A DNA stretch of 64,000 bases from Pseudoalteromonas fuliginea (GCF_000690055.1 NZ_JJNZ01000004.1:25319-89318); one strand, 5' to 3'. Shown: positions 9,036-18,832, counted from the first letter of the stretch. The notes: generated by a model from the sequence alone, not told the origin. Made by a program: numbers and translations.

Positions 9036-9850
9036 GCTCTATCACAATCAAGCGTTGTAAGTAGACGCTGCTTTTTATCCAAATATTTTCGAACAGCTTT
9101 TGCCGCAACAAAAAAGCCGAAGCTTCCTGTGATCATAGTCACAGATCCAAAACCATTATTACAGTCCATATTCATCGAGCCATCAGCACTTTGCTTAGCA
9201 TGACATACACTGCCATCGCTTCCTGGGTAAACCAATTGCTCTGTTGAGTAAACACAATCAATATTGAACTTACGCTTAGGGTTATTACTAAAATTATACT
9301 GCTTGCGCAAAATATAGCGCACTTTTGCAAGTAATGGGTCTTGCGTAGTTTTAGCTACATCACCAAAAGTTATTTGGCTAGGATCAGTTTGCCCGCCAGC
9401 ACCACCGGTTGTAATTATAGGGAGTTTATTACGTTTACAATGCGCTATTAATGCCGCCTTTTCTTTAACCGCATCAATACAATCAATCACATAATCAAAA
9501 TCTTGAATATGTTCTTGAATATTATCAAGTGTAATAAAATCATCTATTACATTAATTTGGCATTCTGGGTTAATAAGCTCGCAGCGCGCTTTCATTGCAT
9601 CGACTTTAGCTTGACCAATAGTGCCCGTTAACGCATGAATTTGCCTATTTACGTTAGTGGCGCAAATATCATCCAAATCAATCAATGTTATTTTACCAAC
9701 ACCAGTACGCGCGAGCGCTTCAGCCGCCCAGCTTCCTACACCACCAATACCTACTACACAAAAGTGTGCTTCTTGAAGCCAATCAAACTGTTGATGACCA
9801 TATAGACGTTTGATCCCGCCAAAACGTATATCTGTAACTTTTTCGCTCAT
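9032..9850 (-). CDS. tcdA: tRNA threonylcarbamoyladenosine dehydratase (TcdA/CsdL)
   Basis: ATP-dependent E1-like enzyme that cyclises t6A37 of ANN-decoding tRNAs to ct6A. The nucleotide-binding motif GIGGVGSWAAEALARTG begins at residue 34, followed by the ThiF-family LIDLDDICATNVNRQ. Length is 272 residues (E. coli 268). In E. coli the CsdA/CsdE pair is reported to act with this protein, and here they are adjacent and convergent. The upstream neighbour at 9851 is on the same strand with no gap. Confidence 0.94.
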   Translation of the reverse strand: MSEKVTDIRFGGIKRLYGHQQFDWLQEAHFCVVGIGGVGSWAAEALARTGVGKITLIDLDDICATNVNRQIHALTGTIGQAKVDAMKARCELINPECQINVIDDFITLDNIQEHIQDFDYVIDCIDAVKEKAALIAHCKRNKLPIITTGGAGGQTDPSQITFGDVAKTTQDPLLAKVRYILRKQYNFSNNPKRKFNIDCVYSTEQLVYPGSDGSVCHAKQSADGSMNMDCNNGFGSVTMITGSFGFFVAAKAVRKYLDKKQRLLTTLDCDRA

Positions 9851-10531
9851 TTACCAATCCAGTTGCCATGGCGATTGCCATGCTTGAAAATCTTGATGTT
9901 TAATTAACGCCAAATACTCATCACCACTATCGGGTAATAAAGTTAGCTGTATTTGTTCACCTTGCCATAAAAAGCTTAACGCATATGCATGTAAATAGGT
10001 ACGATTAGAAGGCGTGCCTGAATACATTGCATCGCCAAAAATAGCTGCGCCCACACTTTTTAGTGCCACTCTTAATTGATGCGTCTTTCCTGAATAAGGC
10101 TTTAAAATATACCCTCTAAATCCTGGCTTATAACTCAGAGAATAGAATCGGGTGATTGCAGGGTTAAGTGTACTCGTTAGTAACTTAAATGAGCCACGGC
10201 GAGATTTAGCCATATCGCCTTTTATCCACCCTTGCTTCTTTTTAGGTTTAGCATCACTAATCGCTAAATAAAATTTATTAATCGCATGCTCAGTAAACAT
10301 AACAGTAAAGGCGGCTGCAGAGGCTTTGTTTCTTGCTAAAATAATAAGCCCTGATGTCACTTTATCTAAACGATGAACGCCATAAAGCTTTTGCGATAAT
10401 TGTTGTTCGGCTAACACAACAAAACCAGGCCCCTCCTCTGAATGAAAATTAAGACCTGCTGGCTTTTCTAAAATATAAAAATCGTTATGTGTATAAACAA
10501 CGTTTAATATCTTACTTACTTGCTCACTCAC
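9851..10531 (-). CDS. RluA-family pseudouridine synthase
   Basis: Isomerises uridine to pseudouridine in an RNA target I cannot specify. The catalytic aspartate is D56 in GVHRLDKVTSGL, and KPAGLNFHSEEG at 23-34 is the family's N-terminal motif. No S4 domain is present. At 226 residues it is near the E. coli RluA size, but its sequence fits the short gammaproteobacterial group modelled as TIGR01621 better (from memory). It starts with GTG overlapping the kdsB stop (GTGA), so it is translationally coupled to kdsB. Confidence 0.85.
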   Translation of the reverse strand: MSEQVSKILNVVYTHNDFYILEKPAGLNFHSEEGPGFVVLAEQQLSQKLYGVHRLDKVTSGLIILARNKASAAAFTVMFTEHAINKFYLAISDAKPKKKQGWIKGDMAKSRRGSFKLLTSTLNPAITRFYSLSYKPGFRGYILKPYSGKTHQLRVALKSVGAAIFGDAMYSGTPSNRTYLHAYALSFLWQGEQIQLTLLPDSGDEYLALIKHQDFQAWQSPWQLDW

Positions 10532-11289
10532 ACGTTTTTACTTTTAATATGCGCTATCACTTTAGCTAAGTCATCGGGCGTATCGACACCTGCATGGGGA
10601 GCTATTTGAGCTTGTTCTATTTTGATTTTATAACCATGATACAAAACACGTAACTGCTCAAGCGATTCAAGCAATTCAAGTGGTGATACACTCAGTTCTA
10701 TATATTGTTTAATAAAACCCGCTCTGTACGCATAAATACCTACATGGCGTTGGAACGGTGATAAATTAAGAGCCGTGCTATCATCCATCATTGTATTTCT
10801 ATCAAACGGTATACTTGCACGAGAGAAATACAGGGCATTTTTATTTATATCACTCACCACTTTAACGGCATTAGGATTAAATACTTCATCACGCTCTTCA
10901 ATAGCAACACTTAACGTTGCCATTGGTGCTGTTGAATCACTTAATAGCGCAGCAACTTGAGATACGTTTTCTGGTGCAAGTAATGGCTCATCGCCTTGTA
11001 CGTTAACCACAATTGTATCGTTATCAAGTTTAAGTAAATCAACTACTTCTGCTAACCGTTCAGTACCAGACTGGTGATCTTCGCGAGTCATTACTACGTC
11101 GCTAGTAAATAAACTTACTGCATCAAATACTTTTTGATGATCGGTTGCTACAATAACTTTGCTAGCACCTGATAAACATGCTTTTTCGTAAACATGTTGA
11201 ACCATTGGCTTACCGCATATATCGGCAAGTGGTTTTCCTGGTAGTCGGGTTGATGCAAAACGCGCAGGTATAACAACTACGAATTCCAC
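10528..11289 (-). CDS. kdsB: 3-deoxy-manno-octulosonate cytidylyltransferase
   Basis: Activates Kdo with CTP to CMP-Kdo, the sugar donor for the lipopolysaccharide inner core; cytoplasmic. The nucleotidyltransferase signature VVIPARFASTRLPGKPLADI is at the N-terminus, with TREDHQSGTERLAEV and VNVQGDEPL downstream. Length is 253 residues (E. coli 248). The start is GTG at 11287-11289, which aligns with E. coli MSFVVIIPARYAS. The gene overlaps the preceding ycaR-like gene by 13 bp. Confidence 0.96.
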   Translation of the reverse strand: MEFVVVIPARFASTRLPGKPLADICGKPMVQHVYEKACLSGASKVIVATDHQKVFDAVSLFTSDVVMTREDHQSGTERLAEVVDLLKLDNDTIVVNVQGDEPLLAPENVSQVAALLSDSTAPMATLSVAIEERDEVFNPNAVKVVSDINKNALYFSRASIPFDRNTMMDDSTALNLSPFQRHVGIYAYRAGFIKQYIELSVSPLELLESLEQLRVLYHGYKIKIEQAQIAPHAGVDTPDDLAKVIAHIKSKNV

Positions 11290-11474
11290 TTTTCAACCTC
11301 TTCTAAAGATAACTCACGCGCTTCATTTTCAAGCAATACTGGAATATCATCTTTTACAGGATAAGCAAGTTTAGCTGCCGTGCTAATTAGTTCGTTATTT
11401 TCTCTATCAAAACGTAATTTACCCTTGCCTACTGGGCAAGCAATTATCTCGAGTAGTTTTGTATCAAAGGCCAT
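11277..11474 (-). CDS. ycaR: UPF0434/Trm112-like small protein (YcaR family)
   Basis: A 65-residue protein with the YcaR core: LLEIIACPVGKGKL, then DIPVLLENEARELS. Its biochemical role is not established. In E. coli YcaR the start of the fold is CPVC with another Cys (LIC) later; here the second Cys is Gly (CPVG) and the later one is Ser (ELIST). Only one Cys of the presumed metal site remains. It sits between lpxK and kdsB, overlapping both, as ycaR does in E. coli (ycaQ is absent here). Confidence 0.9.
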   Translation of the reverse strand: MAFDTKLLEIIACPVGKGKLRFDRENNELISTAAKLAYPVKDDIPVLLENEARELSLEEVEKWNS

Positions 11475-12444
11475 TGAGTATTCCTTTTTCTTTTAATAAT
11501 GAATTTAGTTTATTTATAACGCTATCGGTAGGTTGTGCATCTACTGGTAAATAATACCAATTAGGTTTGGCAAAGGACTGACATTTAACGGCGTCTTTTT
11601 CGGTCAGTATAATGTAATCATCGCCAAACTGGGCAAAATCATCGGCGGTATAAGCATAATGATCTCTAAAATGATGAGTCGATAATAACGTAATGCCTTG
11701 TGCTTCAAGTGAGTTTTCAAACCGTTTAGGATTACCAATTGCACTTATTGCATGTGCATGAGTCACTGTGTGTTTTACATCATCACTTGAATTAACTAAT
11801 CGTAAGTTACTTACTTTTAGCGTGTAGCTATTATTAGCCTCACCACCATTTTCAATTACTATATCCACATTTTGTAAGCGTTTAGTTGTTTCGCGAAGTG
11901 GCCCTGCTGGCATAACAAAGCCATTACCAAAACGGCGTTCACTATCAACAATACAACACTCAATGCTACGTGGCATTTTATAATGCTGCATTCCGTCATC
12001 AGAAATAATGACATCTAGCGTATAGTTATTTTCTAATAAATCGATATTGTGTTGTCTATTAGGACCAACCGCTATTGGGCATTTTAAACGGTGGTATAAA
12101 AGTACAGGCTCATCTCCAGCCTGTTGGGCGTTAACAACTGAAGTGACTAACAGCGGGTAATTATCTGATTGCCCACCGTAGCCTCTACTAATAATACCCA
12201 CTGATAAACCTTGCTCGGTCAAATACTCATACAACCACAAAACAAAAGGTGTTTTACCATTGCCGCCTACACTTATATTGCCGACTACAATAACAGGCGT
12301 TTTACACTCAAACGCTTTAATTATTTTAGCGCTGTACAAGCATTTTCGAAATGTCGATACAATCCAAAACAGAGCACTCAATGGTAATAACAATAAAGTA
12401 ATTAGACCAAATGGTTTATACCAACTTTGTTCTATTTTGCTCAC
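11464..12444 (-). CDS. lpxK: Tetraacyldisaccharide 4'-kinase
   Basis: Phosphorylates the 4' position of the lipid A disaccharide to give lipid IVA at the inner membrane. An N-terminal membrane helix (about residues 14-33) precedes the P-loop GNISVGGNGKTPF at 55-67; ISDDGMQHYKMPR near 145 is a family motif. Length is 326 residues (E. coli 328). It begins with GTG in a GTGA overlap with the msbA stop, so translation is probably coupled to the flippase gene. It ends 11 bp inside the ycaR-like gene. Confidence 0.96.
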   Translation of the reverse strand: MSKIEQSWYKPFGLITLLLLPLSALFWIVSTFRKCLYSAKIIKAFECKTPVIVVGNISVGGNGKTPFVLWLYEYLTEQGLSVGIISRGYGGQSDNYPLLVTSVVNAQQAGDEPVLLYHRLKCPIAVGPNRQHNIDLLENNYTLDVIISDDGMQHYKMPRSIECCIVDSERRFGNGFVMPAGPLRETTKRLQNVDIVIENGGEANNSYTLKVSNLRLVNSSDDVKHTVTHAHAISAIGNPKRFENSLEAQGITLLSTHHFRDHYAYTADDFAQFGDDYIILTEKDAVKCQSFAKPNWYYLPVDAQPTDSVINKLNSLLKEKGILNGL

Positions 12445-14186
12445 GCCTGATCACCAAACTGCATTTTGCAAAGGGCTGAATACGTACCATCATTTGCTAA
12501 TAAGCTATTGTGATCGCCACTTTCTATTACACGACCGTTATCAATAACATAAATTCGGTCACTGTTTTCAATAGTAGATAAGCGATGCGCAATAACAATT
12601 GAGGTTTTGTCTTTCATTAGCGTTTCTAACGCTTGCTGAATAAGCTTTTCAGACTCTGTATCAAGTGCTGATGTTGCTTCATCTAAAATCAAAATAGGTG
12701 CATCTTTTAATATTGCACGCGCTATAGCTATTCGCTGGCGTTGACCACCAGAAAGCATTACGCCATTTTCACCTACCATGGTGTTTAATTGTTCTGGAAG
12801 ATCTTTAACAAACTCCCAAACATGCGCTTGTTTTGCTACTTGTACTAATTCGTCATTAGTTACATCATGCTTTATGCCATAACAAATATTGTTGGCAATC
12901 GTATCGTTAAATAACACGACTTGCTGAGAAACCAAAGCAAATTGGCGACGCAAGTCTGTTAATTTATAATCCTGCAGGGCTATGCCATCAAGTAATATTT
13001 CACTCGGCAGATCTAAATCATAGTAACGTGGCAATAAATTAGAAATAGTTGATTTACCCGAGCCTGAGCGCCCTACTAAGGCAATACTTTCACCCGCTTT
13101 AATCGTTAGCGACAAATCGTTTAATACGGCTTCATCTTTAGTTGGGTACTTAAAGGTTACATTTTTTACTTCAATTAACCCTTTAACTTTATCAACAGCG
13201 ACTGTGCCAGTATCTTTCTCTACATTTTCATCAAGTATTAAAAATATACTTTGAGATGCAGAAATGCCACGTTGCATATCGCTATTAACATTAGCCAATT
13301 GTTTAAGTGGGCGCAGCAACATCATCATTGATGATATCAAAACAACAAAATCCCCAGAGCTTATAGTATCAATCATAGAAGGCATCGATACCACCAATAA
13401 AATAACAGCCATAGCACTTGCGGCGAGTATTTGAATAATGGATACACTTAAGGCTTTTGTCGCATCCATTTTAATGCGCTGCTGACGGTTATGATTATTA
13501 ATTTTAGAAAATTTATTTATTTCTTGCTCTTGTCCACCAAACCCGTGAATTACTTTATGTCCGCTAAGCATTTGTTCAGAGCTACGTGTAACCTGCCCCA
13601 TAGCTGATTGGATACTTTTAGAAATATGACGAAAACGTTTCGATACAACCGCTACAATAATAGCGACGAGAGGGATGATGACTAGAAATATAAGTGAGAG
13701 CTTCCAACTGGTATAAAACATTACACCAAGTAAAAAGACGACAAAGGCCCCTTCACGTACAACAATAAGTAGCGCTTTAGTTATTGCTTGTTGAACTTGC
13801 TCTGTGTCAAAAGTGATTTTTGAAATTAAATCGCCCGTGGAGTTTTTGTCATGAAAAGAAACGGGTAAATGCAATATGTGCTCAAATAACTCTTGGCGTA
13901 AAGATCGTACAACTTGTGAACCTACATAGCTCAAACAATACGATGACATAAAATTAAAAATACCACGCCCAATCACCAGTGCAATAACAACAAATGGAGC
14001 ATACTTTAATACATCGCTATTTCGTTGGTTCAAACCTTCATCAATAAATGGTTTCATTAATTGAATAAATAGCGCGTCCATTCCTGAATAGCCAATCATT
14101 CCTATAATAGCGACGAAGGCTACACTCTTATATGCACCGACGTAAGAAATTAACCGTTTATAAATTTGTGTAGTACTTTGATCCAT
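12441..14186 (-). CDS. msbA: Lipid A export ATP-binding/permease protein MsbA
   Basis: Homodimeric ABC exporter that flips lipid A-core across the inner membrane. Six transmembrane helices fill the first ~320 residues; the ATPase has Walker A GRSGSGKST, signature LSGGQRQRIAIARAI and Walker B ILILDEATSALD. I place the start at ATG 14186 (MDQSTTQIYKRL, 581 residues, E. coli 582) because a GAAGAGAG ribosome site precedes it; a TTG six codons upstream is the alternative. It is 60 bp downstream of comEC and coupled to lpxK. Confidence 0.96.
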   Translation of the reverse strand: MDQSTTQIYKRLISYVGAYKSVAFVAIIGMIGYSGMDALFIQLMKPFIDEGLNQRNSDVLKYAPFVVIALVIGRGIFNFMSSYCLSYVGSQVVRSLRQELFEHILHLPVSFHDKNSTGDLISKITFDTEQVQQAITKALLIVVREGAFVVFLLGVMFYTSWKLSLIFLVIIPLVAIIVAVVSKRFRHISKSIQSAMGQVTRSSEQMLSGHKVIHGFGGQEQEINKFSKINNHNRQQRIKMDATKALSVSIIQILAASAMAVILLVVSMPSMIDTISSGDFVVLISSMMMLLRPLKQLANVNSDMQRGISASQSIFLILDENVEKDTGTVAVDKVKGLIEVKNVTFKYPTKDEAVLNDLSLTIKAGESIALVGRSGSGKSTISNLLPRYYDLDLPSEILLDGIALQDYKLTDLRRQFALVSQQVVLFNDTIANNICYGIKHDVTNDELVQVAKQAHVWEFVKDLPEQLNTMVGENGVMLSGGQRQRIAIARAILKDAPILILDEATSALDTESEKLIQQALETLMKDKTSIVIAHRLSTIENSDRIYVIDNGRVIESGDHNSLLANDGTYSALCKMQFGDQA

Positions 14187-14246
14187 AACACTCTCTTCAT
14201 ACAATTACAGACTCTATTGTATCCTTAGGCACACTAAAACAAAACG

Positions 14247-16514
14247 TCAATTTTTGATAAACCAGTAACTTTCATCCTCGCGAGCCGCTTTTACTCGAAC
14301 ATTATCATTGTAAAATTCAATACTTATTTGTCCTTGTTGACCTGTCACATATTGAGTTGCCTTTATTTTGTCGTAACGATCAACAACCTCCTCCTTCGGG
14401 AAGTGCCATTGTCCTTTGTAAGCACTAGAATGAATAACAATTTTAGGATTTACATCACTTATAAACTCATTACTAGACGATGTATCACTCCCATGATGTG
14501 GGCTTAGCATAACGGTACTTTTTAAAAAATAGTTCTCTTGCAATAATTGCAACTCTCGTTGTTTAGATATATCACCCGTTAATAAGACACTGTGGGTTTT
14601 ATCAGCAACACGAATAACGCATGAATCATCATTCTCATTTTTGAAGTTTAACGTTTTAAAGCTTTCAATTTGAAGGCCAAAAATATCTATTTTGGTTACT
14701 TTGCAAATGTCTTGTAAGTTATTGGGATGAAATGTGGTAAAACGAGTTTCGTAGCCTGCTTTTATAAAATGATCTACACCGCCCGCATGATCGTTATCTT
14801 CATGACTTAAAATAGCTGTTGATACAGTAAGATTGTTTGACTCAATAAAGGGCAGTAAAATACTACGGGTACGACTAAAACGATTAAAATAACTAGGCCC
14901 AAAATCATAAATTAGTGCATGTTTATCTTTTTCTATTAGCACCATTAATCCATGTCCTACATCAAAAACATGTAATTGCCATTTTGGCTTATCCACTATT
15001 AAGTAGTTAAACAATATGACACTTAATGGGATACCTGCTAGCCATTTATATGGGACTAAATAAAAAATCGAAATAGTAATGTATGAAAAAACAACAACAA
15101 TAGCGTCAATATTACCTATATTTAACCAACGAATATAACTAGGTATTTTCAATAGCCATTCGAATAAATAACTTAAGCTTTCATCAAAAACACTAATAAT
15201 TATGCCTATATCAAGTAAGCTGCTAATAAATGTGATAATAATTAGACAAGGCATAACGACTAAAGAAAGTAATGGGATAGCAATTAAGTTCAGTACTAAA
15301 CCAACTAAGCTCACGCCATTAAAGAAGTATAATGAAAGTGGTAATAAACCAATAAATAAAGCAATTTGAACGACAGTTAATGCAACGACCTTATTTAGAA
15401 ATGATGTATTAAAAATCGGTATTTGCTTAACAACTAGAAATATAATAACCACAGCAATAAACGAGAAATACAGCCCAGCGTTTAATACATTAAAAGGATT
15501 AATTATAAGCAGAATAACAAGTGCATATAAAATACTTCGCCAACGTAATGGTTGTTTTGCCAAAAAGTAGAGTGCTAAATAACACCCAAGCATGATTAAG
15601 GCGCGTGTAGCTGAAACTAAAAAATCACTCAAATATACATAGATAAACGATCCAATAAAGCCAACTAGACTATAAATAACAGACAGGTTTTTAGTCTGCT
15701 TACCAGCGTATTTTATTTGTTTAAATAAAAATCGCGTAATTATATAGCAAAAACCAAATATTAACCCGATGTGTAATCCGGATATTGCCAGTAAATGGCT
15801 CAACCCCAATGATTGCATTAATTGCTTATCTGTAAAGCTCATTAACGACTTATCACCCGTTAATAGTGCATAATATAGCCATTTAAGTTTTGTATTACTG
15901 TAAGTCCTTTTTATATATTCCCTATAATTTATAAGGTGGCTGTGTTTTTTATTACGCGCAACAATAAGTTCTTTATTGAGTATTTTTCCTTTAAAAAATA
16001 TTCGTTGTGTAAAAGCATATCTCTCGTTATCAAATACATTAAAATTTTTAGTACTTCGAAAGTTTTTTATAGCTATTGTTGCTTTAAAAGTATCACCAAC
16101 AAAAAGTATTTGTTCAGAATTCACACTCAGCATTGCACTCGGTGCCCTAAAATATGCGTATTGAGCAGTATCAAATTCTATTATTTTTACTCTTATGTAT
16201 TGAGGTTGCTTATTTGAAATTATATCTTCGACAATTAGCTCAGCTGCATATGCATACTTTTCATCCTGTTTTGGGCTTTCAAAATTATAAAAAGTATAAT
16301 AATGCAGTGATACACAGCAAATAGCGCAAATAAAGCCTAACAATACATTTAAAAACGGCTTAAAATACAAACTCACAATAAGGACTGATATTGTGAATAT
16401 TATAAATTCGAGAGTTTGATAATAAAATACGGTTGCGATACAGCCAATTACAAACCCAAGACTTATCCACACTGATGTAAATGGTTGCTTTAAATGGCTA
16501 AAAAAACGATCCAA
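14247..16514 (-). CDS. comEC: ComEC/Rec2 family DNA uptake channel
   Basis: Inner-membrane channel for single-stranded DNA entry during natural transformation. The protein has N-terminal helices and an OB-like region, the central Competence domain with the LSHLLAISGLHIGL motif, and a C-terminal metallo-beta-lactamase-like domain with SHEDNDHAGGVDH. At 755 residues it is intact. The start is uncertain: TTG 16514 has AGGT upstream and overlaps the divergent DUF2062 gene by 21 bp, while GTG 16472 would begin at the first helix. The order comEC-msbA-lpxK matches E. coli. No other competence gene is in the window. Confidence 0.92.
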   Translation of the reverse strand: MDRFFSHLKQPFTSVWISLGFVIGCIATVFYYQTLEFIIFTISVLIVSLYFKPFLNVLLGFICAICCVSLHYYTFYNFESPKQDEKYAYAAELIVEDIISNKQPQYIRVKIIEFDTAQYAYFRAPSAMLSVNSEQILFVGDTFKATIAIKNFRSTKNFNVFDNERYAFTQRIFFKGKILNKELIVARNKKHSHLINYREYIKRTYSNTKLKWLYYALLTGDKSLMSFTDKQLMQSLGLSHLLAISGLHIGLIFGFCYIITRFLFKQIKYAGKQTKNLSVIYSLVGFIGSFIYVYLSDFLVSATRALIMLGCYLALYFLAKQPLRWRSILYALVILLIINPFNVLNAGLYFSFIAVVIIFLVVKQIPIFNTSFLNKVVALTVVQIALFIGLLPLSLYFFNGVSLVGLVLNLIAIPLLSLVVMPCLIIITFISSLLDIGIIISVFDESLSYLFEWLLKIPSYIRWLNIGNIDAIVVVFSYITISIFYLVPYKWLAGIPLSVILFNYLIVDKPKWQLHVFDVGHGLMVLIEKDKHALIYDFGPSYFNRFSRTRSILLPFIESNNLTVSTAILSHEDNDHAGGVDHFIKAGYETRFTTFHPNNLQDICKVTKIDIFGLQIESFKTLNFKNENDDSCVIRVADKTHSVLLTGDISKQRELQLLQENYFLKSTVMLSPHHGSDTSSSNEFISDVNPKIVIHSSAYKGQWHFPKEEVVDRYDKIKATQYVTGQQGQISIEFYNDNVRVKAAREDESYWFIKN

Positions 16515-17000
16515 AGATTTTTACCTGATCCAAATAAAATTAGACATCATAAATATCTAAGAATTTTTGGGCACCTTTTGCAAGATGCAAATCTTTGGCA
16601 CTTAAATAGACGGTCCGCTCGAGGAGCATTTGCTGTTGGGCTATTTTTTGCTTTCATCCCTGTTCCCTTTCAAATGGTCTTAGCCGCAGCTGGAGCTATT
16701 GTATTTAGAGTTAACTTACCTATTTCGGTTGCTTTAGTTTGGCTTACAAATCCATTAACTATGCCCCCTATATTCTACGGGTCGTATTTAGTTGGTACAT
16801 TAATTTTAAACCAGCCAGAGCAACACTTTGCCTTTGAACCTAGCTGGGCTTGGTTTCTAGAAAGTATAGAAACTATTGGACCCGCTTTTTTAATTGGCTC
16901 ATTGGTATGCGCCTCTATCGCGAGCATAATTGCTTACTTTAGTATAGATATTATTTGGCGACGTTCGGTAGTCAAAGCGTGGGCAACACGCAACAAATAA
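16494..17000 (+). CDS. DUF2062 domain membrane protein
   Basis: A 168-residue protein of unknown biochemical role. The N-terminus MAKKTIQRFLPDPNKIRHHKYL and LNRRSARGAFAVGLFFAFIPVPFQM are typical of DUF2062 proteins. Two or three hydrophobic segments lie near 45-75, 85-105 and 130-155, so it is probably an inner-membrane protein. The start is well fixed by family similarity even though no clear ribosome site precedes it. Its 5' end overlaps that of the divergent comEC, so its promoter must lie within comEC coding sequence. Confidence 0.88.
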   Translation: MAKKTIQRFLPDPNKIRHHKYLRIFGHLLQDANLWHLNRRSARGAFAVGLFFAFIPVPFQMVLAAAGAIVFRVNLPISVALVWLTNPLTMPPIFYGSYLVGTLILNQPEQHFAFEPSWAWFLESIETIGPAFLIGSLVCASIASIIAYFSIDIIWRRSVVKAWATRNK

Positions 17001-17033
17001 CCAAATATTTATAAGCTCTAATTACTATAGACG

Positions 17034-17069
17034 AAAAAAATCCCAACTTAATGAAGTTGGGATTTTTTT
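17034..17069. terminator. Bidirectional terminator between DUF2062 and DUF3466 genes
   Basis: ATCCCAACTT, AATG loop and AAGTTGGGAT, flanked by an A-run on the left and a T-run on the right. It can serve both convergent genes. Confidence 0.9.
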
Positions 17070-17089
17070 ATGCGAATCACTTTAGTTAA

Positions 17090-18832
17090 TTAAAAACGGA
17101 ATATACGTCTTATGCCAACTAAGGGGAGTAATAATAATGTGAACCAAGGAAAGCTCGCAGAGTTACGTTCATAAACTTCTGCTTCAGGAGGTGCACAGTT
17201 TTCAACTTCACCATTAGCAATAGGAGTTAACTTTACTGCAACTGCGACACTTTCAAATTCAATATTGCCTTCAATATCAGTAACAATTCCACCTAACGAA
17301 TCACGTTTTTCAACTGTTTTGGTTGCTACACCAAAAATCTCATTATTTTCGTTAATTACTTTAGCTTCAGCCATTGTATAAGCATAATTTGTCTCACCAT
17401 CAGTTTCATAGCATGGTAATAAGTCATTTAGGTTGGTTATTTTATCTTCGCCAATCTTATATACAAATGCCTCTTTACGACGTGAGCTATCTGAAACACC
17501 TACCTCACCTTCCCCAACAATATAACCTTGGCTATTTATATCATTACCATAAGAACTTGAACTAGAAAAATAGTCAGTAGGAAATACCGTATTGCCTGTT
17601 GCTATATCATGATAAAAAAACTTATTTCGAAGTGTTCCTTCAATTCGTTTAATAGCATAACCCGTAATAACATCATTATTACTTATTGCTAATGCTTTAC
17701 CGCCTTGCCAATCATCTTCTTGATTTATAAAATCAACTACCGCACCATCTTTATAATAAACGGGCATGGTTAATATAATGTCATCATCTTTGTAGTATCG
17801 CGTATGCGATGAACCTACAGCAACACCATTACTATTAACCGCAAGTGCAGTACTTATAAATGCATCATCTTCAGTTTCACCTTCATCAGGTGTCAGTGCT
17901 AAACCAAGCTCTTCGACAGAAGTAATATTTAACGATTCATCAAGTTCCCATTTTACAGCACGCTTATTAAATAAGCCTCGTGATATATTAGAATTTAATA
18001 AATTAACACATACTGATATAGGTTCATCTTCATTATCACAACTATCTTCAATATTTTCTAACCTATCCGCTGGAATATCTATTGATATATTTCCAACAAC
18101 CGTGTATCCGCTGTTTGTCTTTATAATATCGTTAGCACGACTTGTACCGCCATGTTCATTAAACTCAGGGATTAACGGAACTTGTAAACCATCTGCGCCA
18201 ATTACGATGCCTCGTTCAATAAATTCATGAGTGAACCATGTTTCAGCTTCGTCATCTCCATCAGGAGTGAATAAAACTTTATCGTAGGGTGCACTGCCCC
18301 AACCAACTGAAACACCATCTTCGCTAACAGCATTATACAAATTCGTAGTAGAGCGTGTTAATCCATCGTAATCAACTGAAGCTATATCAAATAAAGGCTG
18401 CTCTGTTAAAGTAGAATCATTAAAATTAACGCCTATTAATGAACTTATTTTCTGATACTCAAAATTTGTAGAAATCGATGATAAAAAGCTAATCATAAAA
18501 CTATGAGCGTCAGAGTTAGTCGCAACAGCATCATTGTTTTCGATATCATCAAGCGTAAAGGTAATTACTTTATCGCTTAACTCAAATGCATCTTCTGTAT
18601 TACTGTAACTATTCTTGATAATACTTTCTGAAAAATCTATATAGCTTGTATCAATTGGTAAATTATATGAACCATTAGCGACACCAATAATATGGCCGCT
18701 TTCACTAACATCGGTAACGTAAGAGTGTTTAGCGTTTTCAGAAGACCCTAACTCAGTTAATTGATATGTCGCACTTATTGCTGAAGTGCTTAATGTCGCT
18801 AAAATACTGGCAGCGAGTAATTTATATTTCAT
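17090..18832 (-). CDS. DUF3466 family secreted/surface protein with C-terminal sorting-like tail
   Basis: A 580-residue exported protein of unknown function. Residues 1-20 form a signal peptide (MKYKLLAASILATLSTSAISA). The body contains repeated short units with V-A-V/I-G-S/W or I-x-G patterns (VGWGSAP, VVGNIS, AVGSSHT, VTGYAIK, IVGEGEV), like HAF-type repeats seen in extracellular proteins. The C-terminus SFPWFTLLLLPLVGIRRIFRF is one hydrophobic helix followed by RR, resembling a GlyGly-CTERM tail but without the glycines. It starts 11 bp after uup and may be its operon tail. Confidence 0.8.
   Translation of the reverse strand: MKYKLLAASILATLSTSAISATYQLTELGSSENAKHSYVTDVSESGHIIGVANGSYNLPIDTSYIDFSESIIKNSYSNTEDAFELSDKVITFTLDDIENNDAVATNSDAHSFMISFLSSISTNFEYQKISSLIGVNFNDSTLTEQPLFDIASVDYDGLTRSTTNLYNAVSEDGVSVGWGSAPYDKVLFTPDGDDEAETWFTHEFIERGIVIGADGLQVPLIPEFNEHGGTSRANDIIKTNSGYTVVGNISIDIPADRLENIEDSCDNEDEPISVCVNLLNSNISRGLFNKRAVKWELDESLNITSVEELGLALTPDEGETEDDAFISTALAVNSNGVAVGSSHTRYYKDDDIILTMPVYYKDGAVVDFINQEDDWQGGKALAISNNDVITGYAIKRIEGTLRNKFFYHDIATGNTVFPTDYFSSSSSYGNDINSQGYIVGEGEVGVSDSSRRKEAFVYKIGEDKITNLNDLLPCYETDGETNYAYTMAEAKVINENNEIFGVATKTVEKRDSLGGIVTDIEGNIEFESVAVAVKLTPIANGEVENCAPPEAEVYERNSASFPWFTLLLLPLVGIRRIFRF

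Noticed and set aside
9851..10531. Calling this gene rluA or truC
   Set aside because: The catalytic motif fits all RluA-family enzymes; gene context and sequence do not single out either target.
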